Shown here in pieces: positions 24,148 through 33,496 of a stretch of 64,000 bases of DNA. The stretch spans positions 1 to 64,000 of the forward strand of contig JBLNCE010000150.1 of NCBI GenBank assembly GCA_050260415.1, given 5' to 3'. The notes under the pieces are model-generated. The model did no database searches. It saw only the letters and a program-made list of their open reading frames with translations, and was not told the origin of the DNA. The first letter of the stretch is position 1; every line of letters begins with the position of its first letter. The DNA comes from JBLNCE01 sp050260415 (lineage in GTDB: Bacteria; Bacillota; UBA4882; JAAYXC01). The position numbers were made by a program, and so were the translations under genes.

Positions 24148-24407
24148 AACTGAAACACAGGTTGCCAAGCCCAATGGGCAGGCCATTGACGCCCGAGGAA
24201 CTCCAAGTGGCGGCCAAGATGGTGAAGGCGGCTTGGGACTCTTGGAAACAGATGATTGACACGCTGGTCCCGCCACTCGTCAAGCTCTATCAGGACAGCA
24301 CTCAGCCTTGCCCCCGGTGCCGCGGTAAGTCCCGTCCGCGAAGATGTCGCATATGCGACGGAGCCGGACTCGTGTGGAAGATTGGTCAAGAGGAGGTTCG
24401 GCCGTGA
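24144..24407 (+). CDS. Small DnaJ-type zinc-finger protein
   Basis: An 87-residue protein ending with CPRCRGKSRPRRCRICDGAG, two CxxC(x)G knuckles as in the DnaJ zinc domain. GTG start overlapping the previous stop. Possibly a DNA- or protein-binding accessory factor. Confidence 0.65.
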   Translation: MKLKHRLPSPMGRPLTPEELQVAAKMVKAAWDSWKQMIDTLVPPLVKLYQDSTQPCPRCRGKSRPRRCRICDGAGLVWKIGQEEVRP

Positions 24408-24619
24408 AGAGAGACAAGAATACTCAGCCCGCCATCAGGTCAACTTCAATCAACCCCACCGTCTTCGGCCCCGTCCGGTGGATCCCGTGCATAGGTGGAT
24501 GCGGGCGGCACATCCGGGTGGAGCGGGCCAGAGCGACATTCGGCCTGTGCCTTCAGTGTCTCCGGGCGGCGCGGGAGAAGGGGGGCGAAGGCCAGGATGT
24601 GGCGGCGGCGAAGGGGTAA
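24404..24619 (+). CDS. Small zinc-ribbon protein
   Basis: A 71-residue protein with CIGGC and CLQC. GTG start with AGGAGG 7 nt upstream, overlapping the previous stop by 4 nt. Function unknown. Confidence 0.62.
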   Translation: MKRDKNTQPAIRSTSINPTVFGPVRWIPCIGGCGRHIRVERARATFGLCLQCLRAAREKGGEGQDVAAAKG

Positions 24620-25010
24620 ATGCCGAAGGTGCGGTATGTGCTGCAAGGCGATTGTCCTGCCTTGTTCTTGTTTGGATAACGCGGACAAGGCCAAGCCCAA
24701 TAGCGACGTACATTTTGCCCTGATAAACTGGAGGCCGCTGACCTACGAGCAAGCCGTCCAGATTAATCCTCACCATGGGCGGTATCAAGGGCGTGACGAC
24801 CTAAGCTTCTGGCAATGCACTAAGATAGATCAAGAGACCAATCGATGTACTATACACAGGCATAAGCCGCGCATGTGTAAGAAGTACCCCTGGTATGAAT
24901 ACAAAACCATTCAAATAGGCCAGCTTCATGCTCCCGATTGCGGGTTCGCGGTTGATTGCATAGATGCGTCTTCGGCTTGCGATCCTTTGACAGCCCAGCA
25001 GGCAACATAA
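24597..25010 (+). CDS. YkgJ-like cysteine-cluster protein
   Basis: A 137-residue protein of the YkgJ/zinc- or iron-chelating family. The N-terminal CRRCGMCCK, then WQCTKI, CTIHRHKPRMCKKYPW and a later CGF are the usual eight-Cys pattern. Members probably carry an iron-sulfur or zinc centre; their exact role is unknown. ATG within the end of the previous gene. Confidence 0.78.
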   Translation: MWRRRRGKCRRCGMCCKAIVLPCSCLDNADKAKPNSDVHFALINWRPLTYEQAVQINPHHGRYQGRDDLSFWQCTKIDQETNRCTIHRHKPRMCKKYPWYEYKTIQIGQLHAPDCGFAVDCIDASSACDPLTAQQAT

Positions 25011-25074
25011 CCGGAATGTCGAACTCTCCCATGGAAGCCAGAACCATGGGGGAGTTACCCTGCGGTACCGGCGC

Positions 25075-25440
25075 GTGTTGTGCGAGATCACCCTGCAAGA
25101 CCTTCCCCTGCCGATCACGAGATGGCGGTGGCCCCTGGACGCCGAGCGATACATCGTGGACGTGCACCAGGCAATCATCAAGCAGAAGCAGGCGGCCGTT
25201 TTCCCGGCTCGGTTACGGGTCACCCCGGTTCTTTACCTCCCCCGGCCGGCTCGGCTGGAGGACGCCCGACAGATAATCGCTGTCTTCCAGTCCTCCCTTG
25301 AGGGATACATCATCGCCGCGAACGATGCGGCCCATATCGAGGAAGGAGGGCCAATCGTGGTTGAGCTTCGGCCAGGAGTCACCCCGCGCATGGATGCGAT
25401 CGTTACTCCCATCGCCCCATTGCTAGGTGATCTCCCGTGA
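25075..25440 (+). CDS. RusA-like protein, degenerate?
   Basis: A 121-residue protein. Its order of blocks (VTPVLYLPRPARLEDARQII, then SLEGYIIAANDAAHIEE) follows RusA Holliday junction resolvases, but the expected D-x-DN-K and D-D catalytic groups are mostly replaced. It may be a divergent or inactive RusA, or a different small protein. The TTG start is uncertain (GTG is adjacent), with only a distant GGGGGAG. Confidence 0.4.
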   Translation: MLCEITLQDLPLPITRWRWPLDAERYIVDVHQAIIKQKQAAVFPARLRVTPVLYLPRPARLEDARQIIAVFQSSLEGYIIAANDAAHIEEGGPIVVELRPGVTPRMDAIVTPIAPLLGDLP

Positions 25441-25886
25441 CACGGGACCGGGCGGCGCTCCTCGATGCCTACTGCCACACCCTGGCGCTGATTCGCCGGC
25501 TCAAGGCAAGGGCAGTGGAGGAGGACAAACCCATCCTGGCTGGCATGGAAGCCGACCTTGGATGGACCGTCGAATACCTGGCCGGCGGCTTCCCTCCCCC
25601 GGGCCGGTCCCGATCGCGGACCATCCCCGTTGACCCGCAGAAGGTTCTCGCGCGCATGAGGTACCCGGCCGCCCCCCCGCTGGCGTCACGCGAGCGGGCG
25701 CGGGCGCAAGTGGCAGCCGCTTTGGGGGTGCTTAGCCCGCAGGAACGAGAGGTGTTCCTGCTGGTGGCGGGGGAGGGGTTTTCCTTGGCGGAGGTTGCCG
25801 AGTTTCTCCGTGTCACCCGTTCGACCGCGCAAAGCTACTATGACCGGGCACGGACCAAGCTGCGTTCCCGTGTGCGTTTGTGCTGA
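25437..25886 (+). CDS. Sigma-70 region 4-like late regulator
   Basis: A 149-residue protein whose C-terminal third is a sigma-70 region 4: LSPQEREVFLLVAGEGFSLAEVAE and LRVTRSTAQSYYDRARTKLR. Bacillota phages carry such proteins just before the terminase genes to switch on late transcription (ArpU/RinA-like position). GTG start coupled to the previous gene. Confidence 0.8.
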   Translation: MTRDRAALLDAYCHTLALIRRLKARAVEEDKPILAGMEADLGWTVEYLAGGFPPPGRSRSRTIPVDPQKVLARMRYPAAPPLASRERARAQVAAALGVLSPQEREVFLLVAGEGFSLAEVAEFLRVTRSTAQSYYDRARTKLRSRVRLC

Positions 25887-25911
25887 CAATTTGAATCATG
25901 CCATACAACCG

Positions 25912-25941
25912 TTGACATATGGATGAGAGGATCTTTTTTAT
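25912..25941 (+). promoter_or_regulatory. Candidate late promoter
   Basis: TTGACA, 18 nt, TTTTAT lies between the sigma-like gene and terminase. The -35 is perfect and the -10 weak, which would suit activation by the sigma-like protein (inference). Between here and 26119 no gene is clear; a GTG frame of 44 codons from 25947 has poor support. Confidence 0.5.
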
Positions 25942-26119
25942 GAAGGGGTGACCCTTACTGTTTTTGTGATGGCGGCGGAGGCCTGGATGCGGCAAGGGAT
26001 ACCGCCCAAAGATGATGGGGCGGAGTGGGAGGAAGGCAGCGCCGCGGCTGCAGAACGTGGCCAACAGCGGTCCAGGTCCTGAGTCCATGCGTGAGTATTG
26101 GCCGCCATCCGCGAATCAT

Positions 26120-26143
26120 GGCCAGGCGAAGTCCTGGCCTTTC
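26120..26143 (+). terminator. Hairpin with short T tract before terminase
   Basis: A 7-bp stem, GGCCAGG/CCTGGCC, with loop CGAAGT is followed by TTTC. It could end early transcription or act as a pause just before the late genes. Confidence 0.45.
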
Positions 26144-26161
26144 GATAGGCGAGTGAGATGC

Positions 26162-26752
26162 ATGGCAAAGAGAAAGCGCCGCAAGGTTCGAGAGAAGACT
26201 CCGCCGCCGCCCCCGCCAAAGCCCTGGGAACAGCAACAAGGGGAGACGGCGAAGGCGTTTGCGGCATTCTCCGCTTACCGGGATATGGGGGCCGAACGCA
26301 GTCTTTCAAAGGTCTCTCATGTGTTATCCAAATCCAAGCCCCTTCTTCAGCGTTGGTCGAGCACCTATAGCTGGGTGGAAAGGGTTGAAGCATGGGACCG
26401 ATTCACCGCGCGCCAGGAACAGGAGGCAGCGCTCAAGGCTCGCCTGGACATGTCGGCGCGGCACGCAAAAGCGGCCATGGTATTGATGCAGAAAGCGTTG
26501 CAGAAATTGGCCAAGATGAAGCCCGAAGAACTGGAACCGGGCGATGTGGCGCGGTTCATCGATACTGCGGTCAAGATCGAACGAGTGGCACGCGGAGAGC
26601 CGGCCGACATCATTCGAACGGAGGATGGCGGCGAGCGGACGGTGACCGACGATGAACGGAACGAGCTCGCCAAGAAGGTCCTCGGTGACAAGAGAGCCCG
26701 GCGATTACTCAGAGACCTATATCGATCAACTAGAGACGCTATGGAGAGCTGA
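26162..26752 (+). CDS. terS: Terminase small subunit
   Basis: A 196-residue DNA-recognition subunit of the packaging motor. The N-terminal basic and Pro-rich segment is followed by ETAKAFAAFSAYRDMG, SLSKVSHVLSKSKPLLQRWS and YSWVERVEAWD, a pattern common in small terminases with an HTH. The rest is helical. The ATG has only a weak ribosome site. It overlaps the large subunit by 68 nt. Confidence 0.78.
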   Translation: MAKRKRRKVREKTPPPPPPKPWEQQQGETAKAFAAFSAYRDMGAERSLSKVSHVLSKSKPLLQRWSSTYSWVERVEAWDRFTARQEQEAALKARLDMSARHAKAAMVLMQKALQKLAKMKPEELEPGDVARFIDTAVKIERVARGEPADIIRTEDGGERTVTDDERNELAKKVLGDKRARRLLRDLYRSTRDAMES

Positions 26753-28163
26753 CGCCCGGGATAGCTTGGTCTTCTTTTGTGAGTACACCTCTAATGGCAC
26801 CTGGCAGCCGGCGCCGCACCTGGAGATCCTTTGCGATCACCTGGAGGCGGTGGAACGCGGGGAGATCCGCCGGCTGATCGTCGATATGCCGCCTCAACAT
26901 GGGAAATCCGAGGTGGCTGACCGCAAGTTCCCCGCGTGGTATCTGGGCAGACACCCGATGCGCCGTATCATGTTGACCGCGTATGGCGACGATCTGGCTT
27001 ATGACTTCTCGCGCGCATCACGTGCATGCTTTGAGGAGTGGGCGCCGGAACTCTGGGGGCTGCGCCTGTCCGGAAGGAGTTTCGCGGTCGGGCGCTGGGA
27101 TATCCTCAAGTGGAACGGCGGTATCACCGCGGGCGGCATTGGTGGCCGGTTGACCGGCCGCGGTGCCTGGTTGGCCATCGTCGACGACCCGATCAAGAAC
27201 TGGGAGGAGGCCAACAGCCCCACCTACCGCGAGCGTGTCTGGAACTGGTATCAGACCGTCCTACGGCCGCGCGTTCATCCCTTGGGCGCCATCGTGGTCA
27301 TCATGACCAGGTGGCACGAGGATGATTTGGTCGGCCGGCTGCTCAAACAGCAGGAACTGGGCGGCGAAAAGTGGACGGTCTTGAAACTCCCCGCCCTGGC
27401 CGAGGAGGGGGATCCCCTCGGGCGGGTCCCGGGCGAGCCGCTTTGGCCGGAACGGGGATATACCCGGGAATGGTACGAAGAGACCAAGCGCGGCATGGCA
27501 CCATTGCAGTGGGCGGCCATGTATCAGCAACGCCCAAGTGCGGCGGAAGGTAATCTGTTCAAGCGGTCCTACCTGCGGTATTTCACCCGAAAGGGTGATT
27601 TTTATTATCTGGCTAGGCCGGAGGGAGTCGAGAAGGTCCTGGCCAGGCGGTGCTGGATCTTCCAAACCTGCGACCCGGCGGCCTCTACTGATGGCTCGGC
27701 GGATCACTTCGTCTTGGCCACATGGGCTGTGACGCCGAAACGCAGTCTGTTGCTCCTCGACGTGGTACGCGAACGCTTGGAGGAACCGGATCAGCCGATC
27801 CTCTTCACTAACGCGCAGAAGCGATGGCATCCCGCCCTGCAAGGCGTGGAGAAAAACGGGCTTGGCATCGCGCTGTACCAGCAATTGAAACGCCTGGGCC
27901 TGCCAATAGTCAGGCTAAAGGCGGATAAGGACAAGTACACCCGGGCGCTCCCGGCGGCGGCCAGGTTCTCCGCGGGCGAAGTGTTTCTCCTCGAAGGGGC
28001 ACCGTGGCTTGGAGATTATGAAGACGAACTCCTCAGGTTCCGCCAGAACGCGGAACAGGACGATCAAGTTGATGTTACCAGTTACGCGGCCATCGTGCTC
28101 GTGCAGTACAGCGACAAGTACGGAGGATCCGCCGGCGGGGAAGCCAGTGCGAAGATCATCTGA
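26685..28163 (+). CDS. terL: Terminase large subunit
   Basis: A 492-residue packaging ATPase and nuclease. The Walker A variant MPPQHGKS is near residue 70, Walker B LAIVDDPIKN near 165 and the coupling block VVIMTRWHEDDL near 205. The C-terminal nuclease begins at IFQTCDPAAS, with Asp ligands, and QDDQVDVTSY near the end. The GTG at 26685 is chosen because AGAAGG lies 6 nt upstream. Confidence 0.92.
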   Translation: MTREPGDYSETYIDQLETLWRADARDSLVFFCEYTSNGTWQPAPHLEILCDHLEAVERGEIRRLIVDMPPQHGKSEVADRKFPAWYLGRHPMRRIMLTAYGDDLAYDFSRASRACFEEWAPELWGLRLSGRSFAVGRWDILKWNGGITAGGIGGRLTGRGAWLAIVDDPIKNWEEANSPTYRERVWNWYQTVLRPRVHPLGAIVVIMTRWHEDDLVGRLLKQQELGGEKWTVLKLPALAEEGDPLGRVPGEPLWPERGYTREWYEETKRGMAPLQWAAMYQQRPSAAEGNLFKRSYLRYFTRKGDFYYLARPEGVEKVLARRCWIFQTCDPAASTDGSADHFVLATWAVTPKRSLLLLDVVRERLEEPDQPILFTNAQKRWHPALQGVEKNGLGIALYQQLKRLGLPIVRLKADKDKYTRALPAAARFSAGEVFLLEGAPWLGDYEDELLRFRQNAEQDDQVDVTSYAAIVLVQYSDKYGGSAGGEASAKII

Positions 28164-28177
28164 CGGAGGTGCCCTTC

Positions 28178-29719
28178 ATGGCAGATCAGGCGGTTGTCAA
28201 GGCTCGGGTCATCTCCGCGCCGGTGGCCAGCAATAAGATGGCCGAGGATCCCTTTGCCCAAATGTACGGGGATGGCGGTGTGCTCGAACCGCTCTACGAT
28301 CAGCAAATTCTCTCCCAGTTGCCCGAGTACAGCGACATTCTGCCGCAGTGCATTGGGGCCATGGAGACCAACGTCGATGCTTTCGGATTCATGTTCGATG
28401 AGCAGCCTTGGGTAAAGAAGGACAAGGACGGTAAACTGCCGCCGGAGGCCGAGGCCGAGAAACAGCGCCTGAATGATTGGTTCGAGTACTGCAACCCCGA
28501 GCTATCGTTCACGGCTATCCGGCGCCGCACTCGGCGAGACTTGGAGTCAACCGGGAATGCCTACTGGGAGCTGCTGCGCAACGGCGTAGGGGAGCTCGCC
28601 GGCATCGAGCATATCGAGGCTTACACCATGCGCCTGACCAAGCTTGATTTGGAACCGATCGAAGTCACGCTTCCGGTCGTGCGTAATGGTAAGATCGAGG
28701 AGATTCGATACCTGCGCCGGTTCCGCCGGTTCGTCCAGATCCGCGACAACAGGAAGGTGTACTTCAAGGAATTCGGCGATCCGCGGCCAATCGACGCCAA
28801 GACTGGGCGCGTTCTGAACGAGCAGGAAGCCAAGGCCGAAGGCGTACTCCTGGCCACCGAGGTCCTGCACTTCACGCTCTATTCCTCGGCGTCTCCTTAC
28901 GGAGTGCCGCGGTGGATCGGCTGCCTGCCGGCGGTCATGGGGAACCGCAAGGCCGACGAGCTGAACGGCGGCGCCTTGGACAATGCGAATGTGCCGCCAA
29001 TCGCGATCCTTGTGAACAACGGCCGCCTGGCGAAGGGTGCCACCACGACAATCAAGCGATTCCTCCAGGAGGGGAAGGGCATCGGCATGTTCACCAAGGC
29101 GCTCCTCCTGGAAGTCGATGCGCCGATCGGCGAGCAGCAGAACGCCAACGTTAAGATCGAGAAGCTCACCGATGCCCAGACCCGGGACGCCATGTTCGTC
29201 AAGTACGCCGACGCTAACCGAAAGAAGACTCGTTCGGCGTTCCGGCTCCCTCCCCTCTACACCGGGGAGACGGATGACTACACCCGGGCCACGGCCGACG
29301 CCTCGAAAGAGGTTGCCGACGAGCAGGTCTTCGGGCCGGAGCGTGACGAGTTCGACTTCATCATCAACCGCCGGCTTATGCCCGTCCTGGGCGCGCGGTT
29401 CTGGCGGTTCAAGAGCCTGTCGGCCACGGTGGACAATGCGGCGGCCATGACTGAAATGCTCAAGGTCTTCATCGAAGCCGGCTTCACGGTTCGTGAGGCG
29501 CGCGCGTATATGGAGGAGATCTTAAACAAGCCTCTGACCGACCCGGAGAACGCTGACTGGCTTGACTTGCCCGTGTTCGCGGCCAAGAGCGGGCCGGCGC
29601 CCGAGCCGGTGACCCCTGAAGAAGAGCAGGCCGCCGAGGATAGGCGCGTGGAGAAACTGACCAGGCTTTTGACCCGGGTCCGCAAGCAGATGGAGGAGGA
29701 GACGCTTGGCCTCTCTTGA
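28178..29719 (+). CDS. Portal protein
   Basis: A 513-residue portal of the PBSX/phage_portal family, forming the DNA entry ring of the capsid. SQLPEYSDILPQCIGAMETN near the N terminus, LESTGNAYWELLRN and GVPRWIGCLPAVMGNRKADE are typical. The C-terminal 50 residues are acidic. ATG with GGAGG 8-9 nt upstream. It overlaps the MuF gene by 14 nt. Confidence 0.9.
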   Translation: MADQAVVKARVISAPVASNKMAEDPFAQMYGDGGVLEPLYDQQILSQLPEYSDILPQCIGAMETNVDAFGFMFDEQPWVKKDKDGKLPPEAEAEKQRLNDWFEYCNPELSFTAIRRRTRRDLESTGNAYWELLRNGVGELAGIEHIEAYTMRLTKLDLEPIEVTLPVVRNGKIEEIRYLRRFRRFVQIRDNRKVYFKEFGDPRPIDAKTGRVLNEQEAKAEGVLLATEVLHFTLYSSASPYGVPRWIGCLPAVMGNRKADELNGGALDNANVPPIAILVNNGRLAKGATTTIKRFLQEGKGIGMFTKALLLEVDAPIGEQQNANVKIEKLTDAQTRDAMFVKYADANRKKTRSAFRLPPLYTGETDDYTRATADASKEVADEQVFGPERDEFDFIINRRLMPVLGARFWRFKSLSATVDNAAAMTEMLKVFIEAGFTVREARAYMEEILNKPLTDPENADWLDLPVFAAKSGPAPEPVTPEEEQAAEDRRVEKLTRLLTRVRKQMEEETLGLS

Positions 29720-32700
29720 GCATATCGCGGCGTGCCTTCTGATCCCGGTCAGCAAGGACACCCGGGCAGACCTGATCGGCAAGCTGGACCTGGCCGGGAT
29801 ATTGGATACCATCGGCAAGGTCGAGAGCAGCCTGGGCGTTCTCTATCTGCACTCGTGGGACACGGCCATGCAGGCTGCCATCGCCGCGGCCAGCGCGGTC
29901 TTCAACGCCGGCAAGGGGCCAATCGGGGAGAAGGACATCGCGGCCGCCCTGGATGCCATGGCGGAGGAACTCGGGCCGGGCATGCAGGAGCTGACGGCGG
30001 AGCAGGCAGGCAAGCTCTTGTCAGCCAGTTACCTCCTCGGCCGGCACCTAGCCGCGAAGTTCGCCGAGTTCACGCCCAAGCTCCAGCAGATCGACGAACT
30101 GGCGCAAGCGTGGCTCAAGGCTGACAACTTCTATTGGGTCGGGAATTACTACTCGGCCCAGCTCGGGCAGACCATCTCGGATGCCGTCAGACACCTGGCG
30201 ATCGAACAAGGCCTCGGCCGCGATGACGTTGGTAGGGCGCTCAAGGCGACCTTCGGCAGCCAGTTCAAGGACCAGACCGGTACCTACTGGCGAGGCCTGG
30301 CCGGAACCGCGGCGGAACGCGCCCGGTCGTTCGGCGGGGTTCAGTCGCTCGTCGAAGCCGAGGTCGATGAGTACGAGATCCTCCCCGTGGGCGATGAGCG
30401 CACCTGCGACAAGTGCATGGAGCTCGCCAAGCACACCTTCCGAACCGAGCACGCTGTAGCCCTGCGGGATGCGGTCATGGCCGCGGACAATCCCGAGGCG
30501 ATAAAGGCTTTACACCCATGGCTTTCCATGGAGGAGGTCCAGGGCGCCAGCACAGAGGAACTGGTGGGGTTGGGCCAGGCCCTCCCCCCTTACCACTTCT
30601 GGTGCCGTTGCACATACGTGGTCACCTCGTTCAGTGAGACGGTGGCCAAAGCCGTCCCGCTTGAACTGAAGGTCGAACAGCCGGCGCCGGCGCAGGAGAC
30701 GTTGCCCGGCGATCTGGGCAATCTGGAGTTCCTGGGCAGTGGGGCCCACCTGGGCGGCGCGGGTGAGAAGTACATCTACCGCGATCCAGCCACTGGCCAG
30801 GCGTATCTGTTCAAGCCGGCGGTAAGCAAGAGCGGCTCGCCTGAGCCATTCCGGGCCTACGTACAGCAGGGCGCCTCGGACGTGGCTAAGCGGATCTATG
30901 GCCCTGGTGACTTCATCGAGATCAAGGTCGTCACCGATCCGAATGGCCGCCTGGGGACGTTGCAGCAACTCCTGCCGGACGTCGCCGGCGACCTGAAGAA
31001 GATCCAATGGCAATCGCTGACCCCGGAGCAACTGAAGCGCGTCCAGCGGGAGCACGTCCTCGATTGGGCGATCGGCAACTTCGATAGCCACCCGGGGAAC
31101 TTCATCGCTGCTGGCGGCCAGATCTATGGCATTGACAAAGAGCAGGCTTTTCGGTACCTAGCACAGGGCGACTCCTGGAAGATGTCTCTGACCTACCACC
31201 CGAACGCCAAGTATGGGGAGGTCGAGCCCCTCTACAATACGATCTACCGGGCTTTCGCCAAAAACGAGGTTGACCTCGATCTGCAGACGGTCCTCCCGGC
31301 TCTGCAACGGCTTGAAGCGATCCCGGACATCGAGTATCGAGCCATCTGGCGGCCATACGCGGAGGTCCTGAAGGGCAAGGGGCAGGCTGCAGAGGACCTG
31401 CTGGACCTGATCGTCAAGCGGAAACACGAGGTACGGGAGCAGTTCAAGGCATTTTACACCGACCTCCTGAAGGCGCGGTATGGCGGCGGTGGCAAGGCGT
31501 TCAAGGTCAAGTTCCTGTTCGCCGACGAGACAACCGGCTCAGGCCTCGAGGAGTTGCCCTTGGCCGCCCGCGTGCTGACCAAGGCGGAATTGCAGGCCAT
31601 GGACCTTAAGAGCCTAAAGCAGTTGGCCAAGGCCCAGAAGATCAAGTACGGCTCCCAGATGAATAAGGCCGAACTCGTCGAGGCCCTGGCCGATCCGGAT
31701 AACGCGGCGGCCGTGAGCGTGAAGGCCAAGGAGAGGCTCCGCGCGACGCTGGAGGCGAAGCTCGCCAGGCAGGCGCCAAAAGTCATTCCGATGCCCACCC
31801 CATTGGGGACGGACCCCTTCGATGACCTGGCTGCGATTCCCGCCCGCCGGCATGGCGTGGCCGTGCGACGCGACAAAAAGATCGTCGAGGGGCAACAGGT
31901 CAATATCTGCCGGATCAACGCCGCGGGGCGTGAGGGTTGGCGGCTGAATTGCAAGATCACAAAGCCGCATCATGCTCAGATCGAGGCGGCCATGCGCCAG
32001 GCCGGAGCGAGGGAGACATACCTACGCCGGCCAATGGGCAACTGGACGAAGGGCGTCCTGGAATTCGACGACGTAGGCGGCAACGTCGTCAAGGCGTTGC
32101 AGATGACCACCCAGGCCCACGGTGCCACGGTCGAGATCCGTTTCGTGCCCGATGGGATCGATAAGATTCACGCCATGGATGGGTATTTCGAGGCGCGGGT
32201 CTTCGGCGCCCAGGGGCAGGCGGCGGCCACCGCCTTGAGAGAGTCGTTAGATAAACTCGGCCTGGCCGACCTGGCGGGAGTGCCCGGTCCGGAAGACGAG
32301 CAGATTATGCGCTTGTCCCGACTCCTTTGGCAACACGCTCCGGCGGTTGAAGCCAAGATGCCGCTGCAGGGCCGCACTGTGGATGCTCTGGAGCAGGCTT
32401 TACGCGGCGTGGGCGTTGACCCCGCTCGGGCCGCCCGCTTGGTAGAGAAAGAGGTTGTGCCGGGCTATGTCACGTATACTGATATTGAGGTCGCAAATGA
32501 ATGCCGGCAAGCCGGGGCAATTTATGCCTGGTGCGGGGTCGAGGACCTCGATGACGTGGTAAAAATTGTATCCCCCGGTGGAACGGGTTTGGCCTCGACC
32601 AGGCTCCGATGGTTCGACTGCCTATCCGGGAAGGGAGCGAGCGAATCATCGGACATGAAATGCGGCGGCGCGGATAGCGCGTTCCTCCGTCTGGCTGTTC

Positions 32701-33071
32701 AATCTGTACAGGGGAAGGCGTCTTATAGTTCGTCGTTTGGGAATGGTGACTATCAGCTCATCTTCGATTTGAACGTTCTGGAACGAACAGACTGGTATTT
32801 CTACAGCAAAGACAGTTTCGGCACGACCGCTCCGAGTTCGATGGCGCGGCGATTATCGCCCAAGGAATCGGTCACATATCTGAACAACAATTACCGCGGC
32901 GATAATGAGGTGATGATGCGTCGCGGGGTAGGGCTGCAATATCTGACCGCGATCCATACCGATTCCGACTACAAACGGTTGAGCTTAATCAACAAGCTCA
33001 AGCAGCACGGGATACATGAAATCAATCGGGTACCGGTGGAGAAGTTCGTCGTCGTACAAAGCCTTATATAG
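29706..33071 (+). CDS. MuF head protein fused to kinase-like and toxin-like domains
   Basis: At 1121 residues this is three to four times the normal length of a minor head protein. Residues 1-305 are the MuF/SPP1-gp7 domain with ERTCDKC (234, 237) and YHFWCRC (297-302). Residues 340-600 resemble a protein/lipid-kinase fold: LFKP (Lys 370), EHVLDWAIGNFDSHPGN (450-465) and GIDKEQAF (Asp 477). Residues 624-665 look like a Rho-N/SAP-type module. Residues about 710-880 are unknown. Residues 955-1121 form a separate C-terminal domain ending in EINRVPVEKF with DNEVMMRRG (Glu 1068), which may be ADP-ribosyltransferase-like. From about 32460 the DNA is visibly less GC-rich. TTG start behind GGAGGAGGAG. 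Confidence 0.8.
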   Translation: MASLEHIAACLLIPVSKDTRADLIGKLDLAGILDTIGKVESSLGVLYLHSWDTAMQAAIAAASAVFNAGKGPIGEKDIAAALDAMAEELGPGMQELTAEQAGKLLSASYLLGRHLAAKFAEFTPKLQQIDELAQAWLKADNFYWVGNYYSAQLGQTISDAVRHLAIEQGLGRDDVGRALKATFGSQFKDQTGTYWRGLAGTAAERARSFGGVQSLVEAEVDEYEILPVGDERTCDKCMELAKHTFRTEHAVALRDAVMAADNPEAIKALHPWLSMEEVQGASTEELVGLGQALPPYHFWCRCTYVVTSFSETVAKAVPLELKVEQPAPAQETLPGDLGNLEFLGSGAHLGGAGEKYIYRDPATGQAYLFKPAVSKSGSPEPFRAYVQQGASDVAKRIYGPGDFIEIKVVTDPNGRLGTLQQLLPDVAGDLKKIQWQSLTPEQLKRVQREHVLDWAIGNFDSHPGNFIAAGGQIYGIDKEQAFRYLAQGDSWKMSLTYHPNAKYGEVEPLYNTIYRAFAKNEVDLDLQTVLPALQRLEAIPDIEYRAIWRPYAEVLKGKGQAAEDLLDLIVKRKHEVREQFKAFYTDLLKARYGGGGKAFKVKFLFADETTGSGLEELPLAARVLTKAELQAMDLKSLKQLAKAQKIKYGSQMNKAELVEALADPDNAAAVSVKAKERLRATLEAKLARQAPKVIPMPTPLGTDPFDDLAAIPARRHGVAVRRDKKIVEGQQVNICRINAAGREGWRLNCKITKPHHAQIEAAMRQAGARETYLRRPMGNWTKGVLEFDDVGGNVVKALQMTTQAHGATVEIRFVPDGIDKIHAMDGYFEARVFGAQGQAAATALRESLDKLGLADLAGVPGPEDEQIMRLSRLLWQHAPAVEAKMPLQGRTVDALEQALRGVGVDPARAARLVEKEVVPGYVTYTDIEVANECRQAGAIYAWCGVEDLDDVVKIVSPGGTGLASTRLRWFDCLSGKGASESSDMKCGGADSAFLRLAVQSVQGKASYSSSFGNGDYQLIFDLNVLERTDWYFYSKDSFGTTAPSSMARRLSPKESVTYLNNNYRGDNEVMMRRGVGLQYLTAIHTDSDYKRLSLINKLKQHGIHEINRVPVEKFVVVQSLI

Positions 33072-33082
33072 GGAGAAGCAAG

Positions 33083-33457
33083 ATGATCGACAAAAGAGTC
33101 CTGTATACTATTGACGGTCCTTGGTTTCATCAGAACGGCGGTCACGCCTTGGCCAACTTCGTCGAGATCAGAGATGGCAATACTCTTTGTTTCGTCGATC
33201 CGGGCTCGGGCCGCGGCCACATGTTCCCCGGGAAACTGTTGCGGGAGACAAAGGACGGCTTTGACTGGCATTGGCTGGTGCCGCCTTTCGGACCGCTTGA
33301 GGCGGAAGATCGGGGGACGGTTGCAGCCCGCGTGGTCACCCTGGCGCGGTACTATGACGAGCTCGTCCCCGCAGGGGTCGTGCGAAACCCCATCGAACCA
33401 CGGCCGCAATCAGATCAGGAATTCTGGGAGTTGTACCGGAGGATGGCCAAGGGATAA
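33083..33457 (+). CDS. Small protein after MuF fusion, possible immunity protein
   Basis: A 124-residue protein with no recognised family. AGGGAGAAGCAAG precedes the ATG. It sits between the toxin-like C terminus of the MuF protein and an intrinsic terminator, which is where MuF-toxin phages carry the cognate immunity gene. That role is inferred from position only. Confidence 0.5.
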   Translation: MIDKRVLYTIDGPWFHQNGGHALANFVEIRDGNTLCFVDPGSGRGHMFPGKLLRETKDGFDWHWLVPPFGPLEAEDRGTVAARVVTLARYYDELVPAGVVRNPIEPRPQSDQEFWELYRRMAKG

Positions 33458-33480
33458 AATATTCCAGGAAATATTCCAGG
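33457..33480 (+). repeat. Perfect 12-bp tandem repeat
   Basis: AAATATTCCAGG occurs twice in direct succession right after the preceding stop codon. It may mark a join between inserted cargo and head genes, or be a slippage product. Confidence 0.7.
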
Positions 33481-33496
33481 GGATCCTGGCATACAC

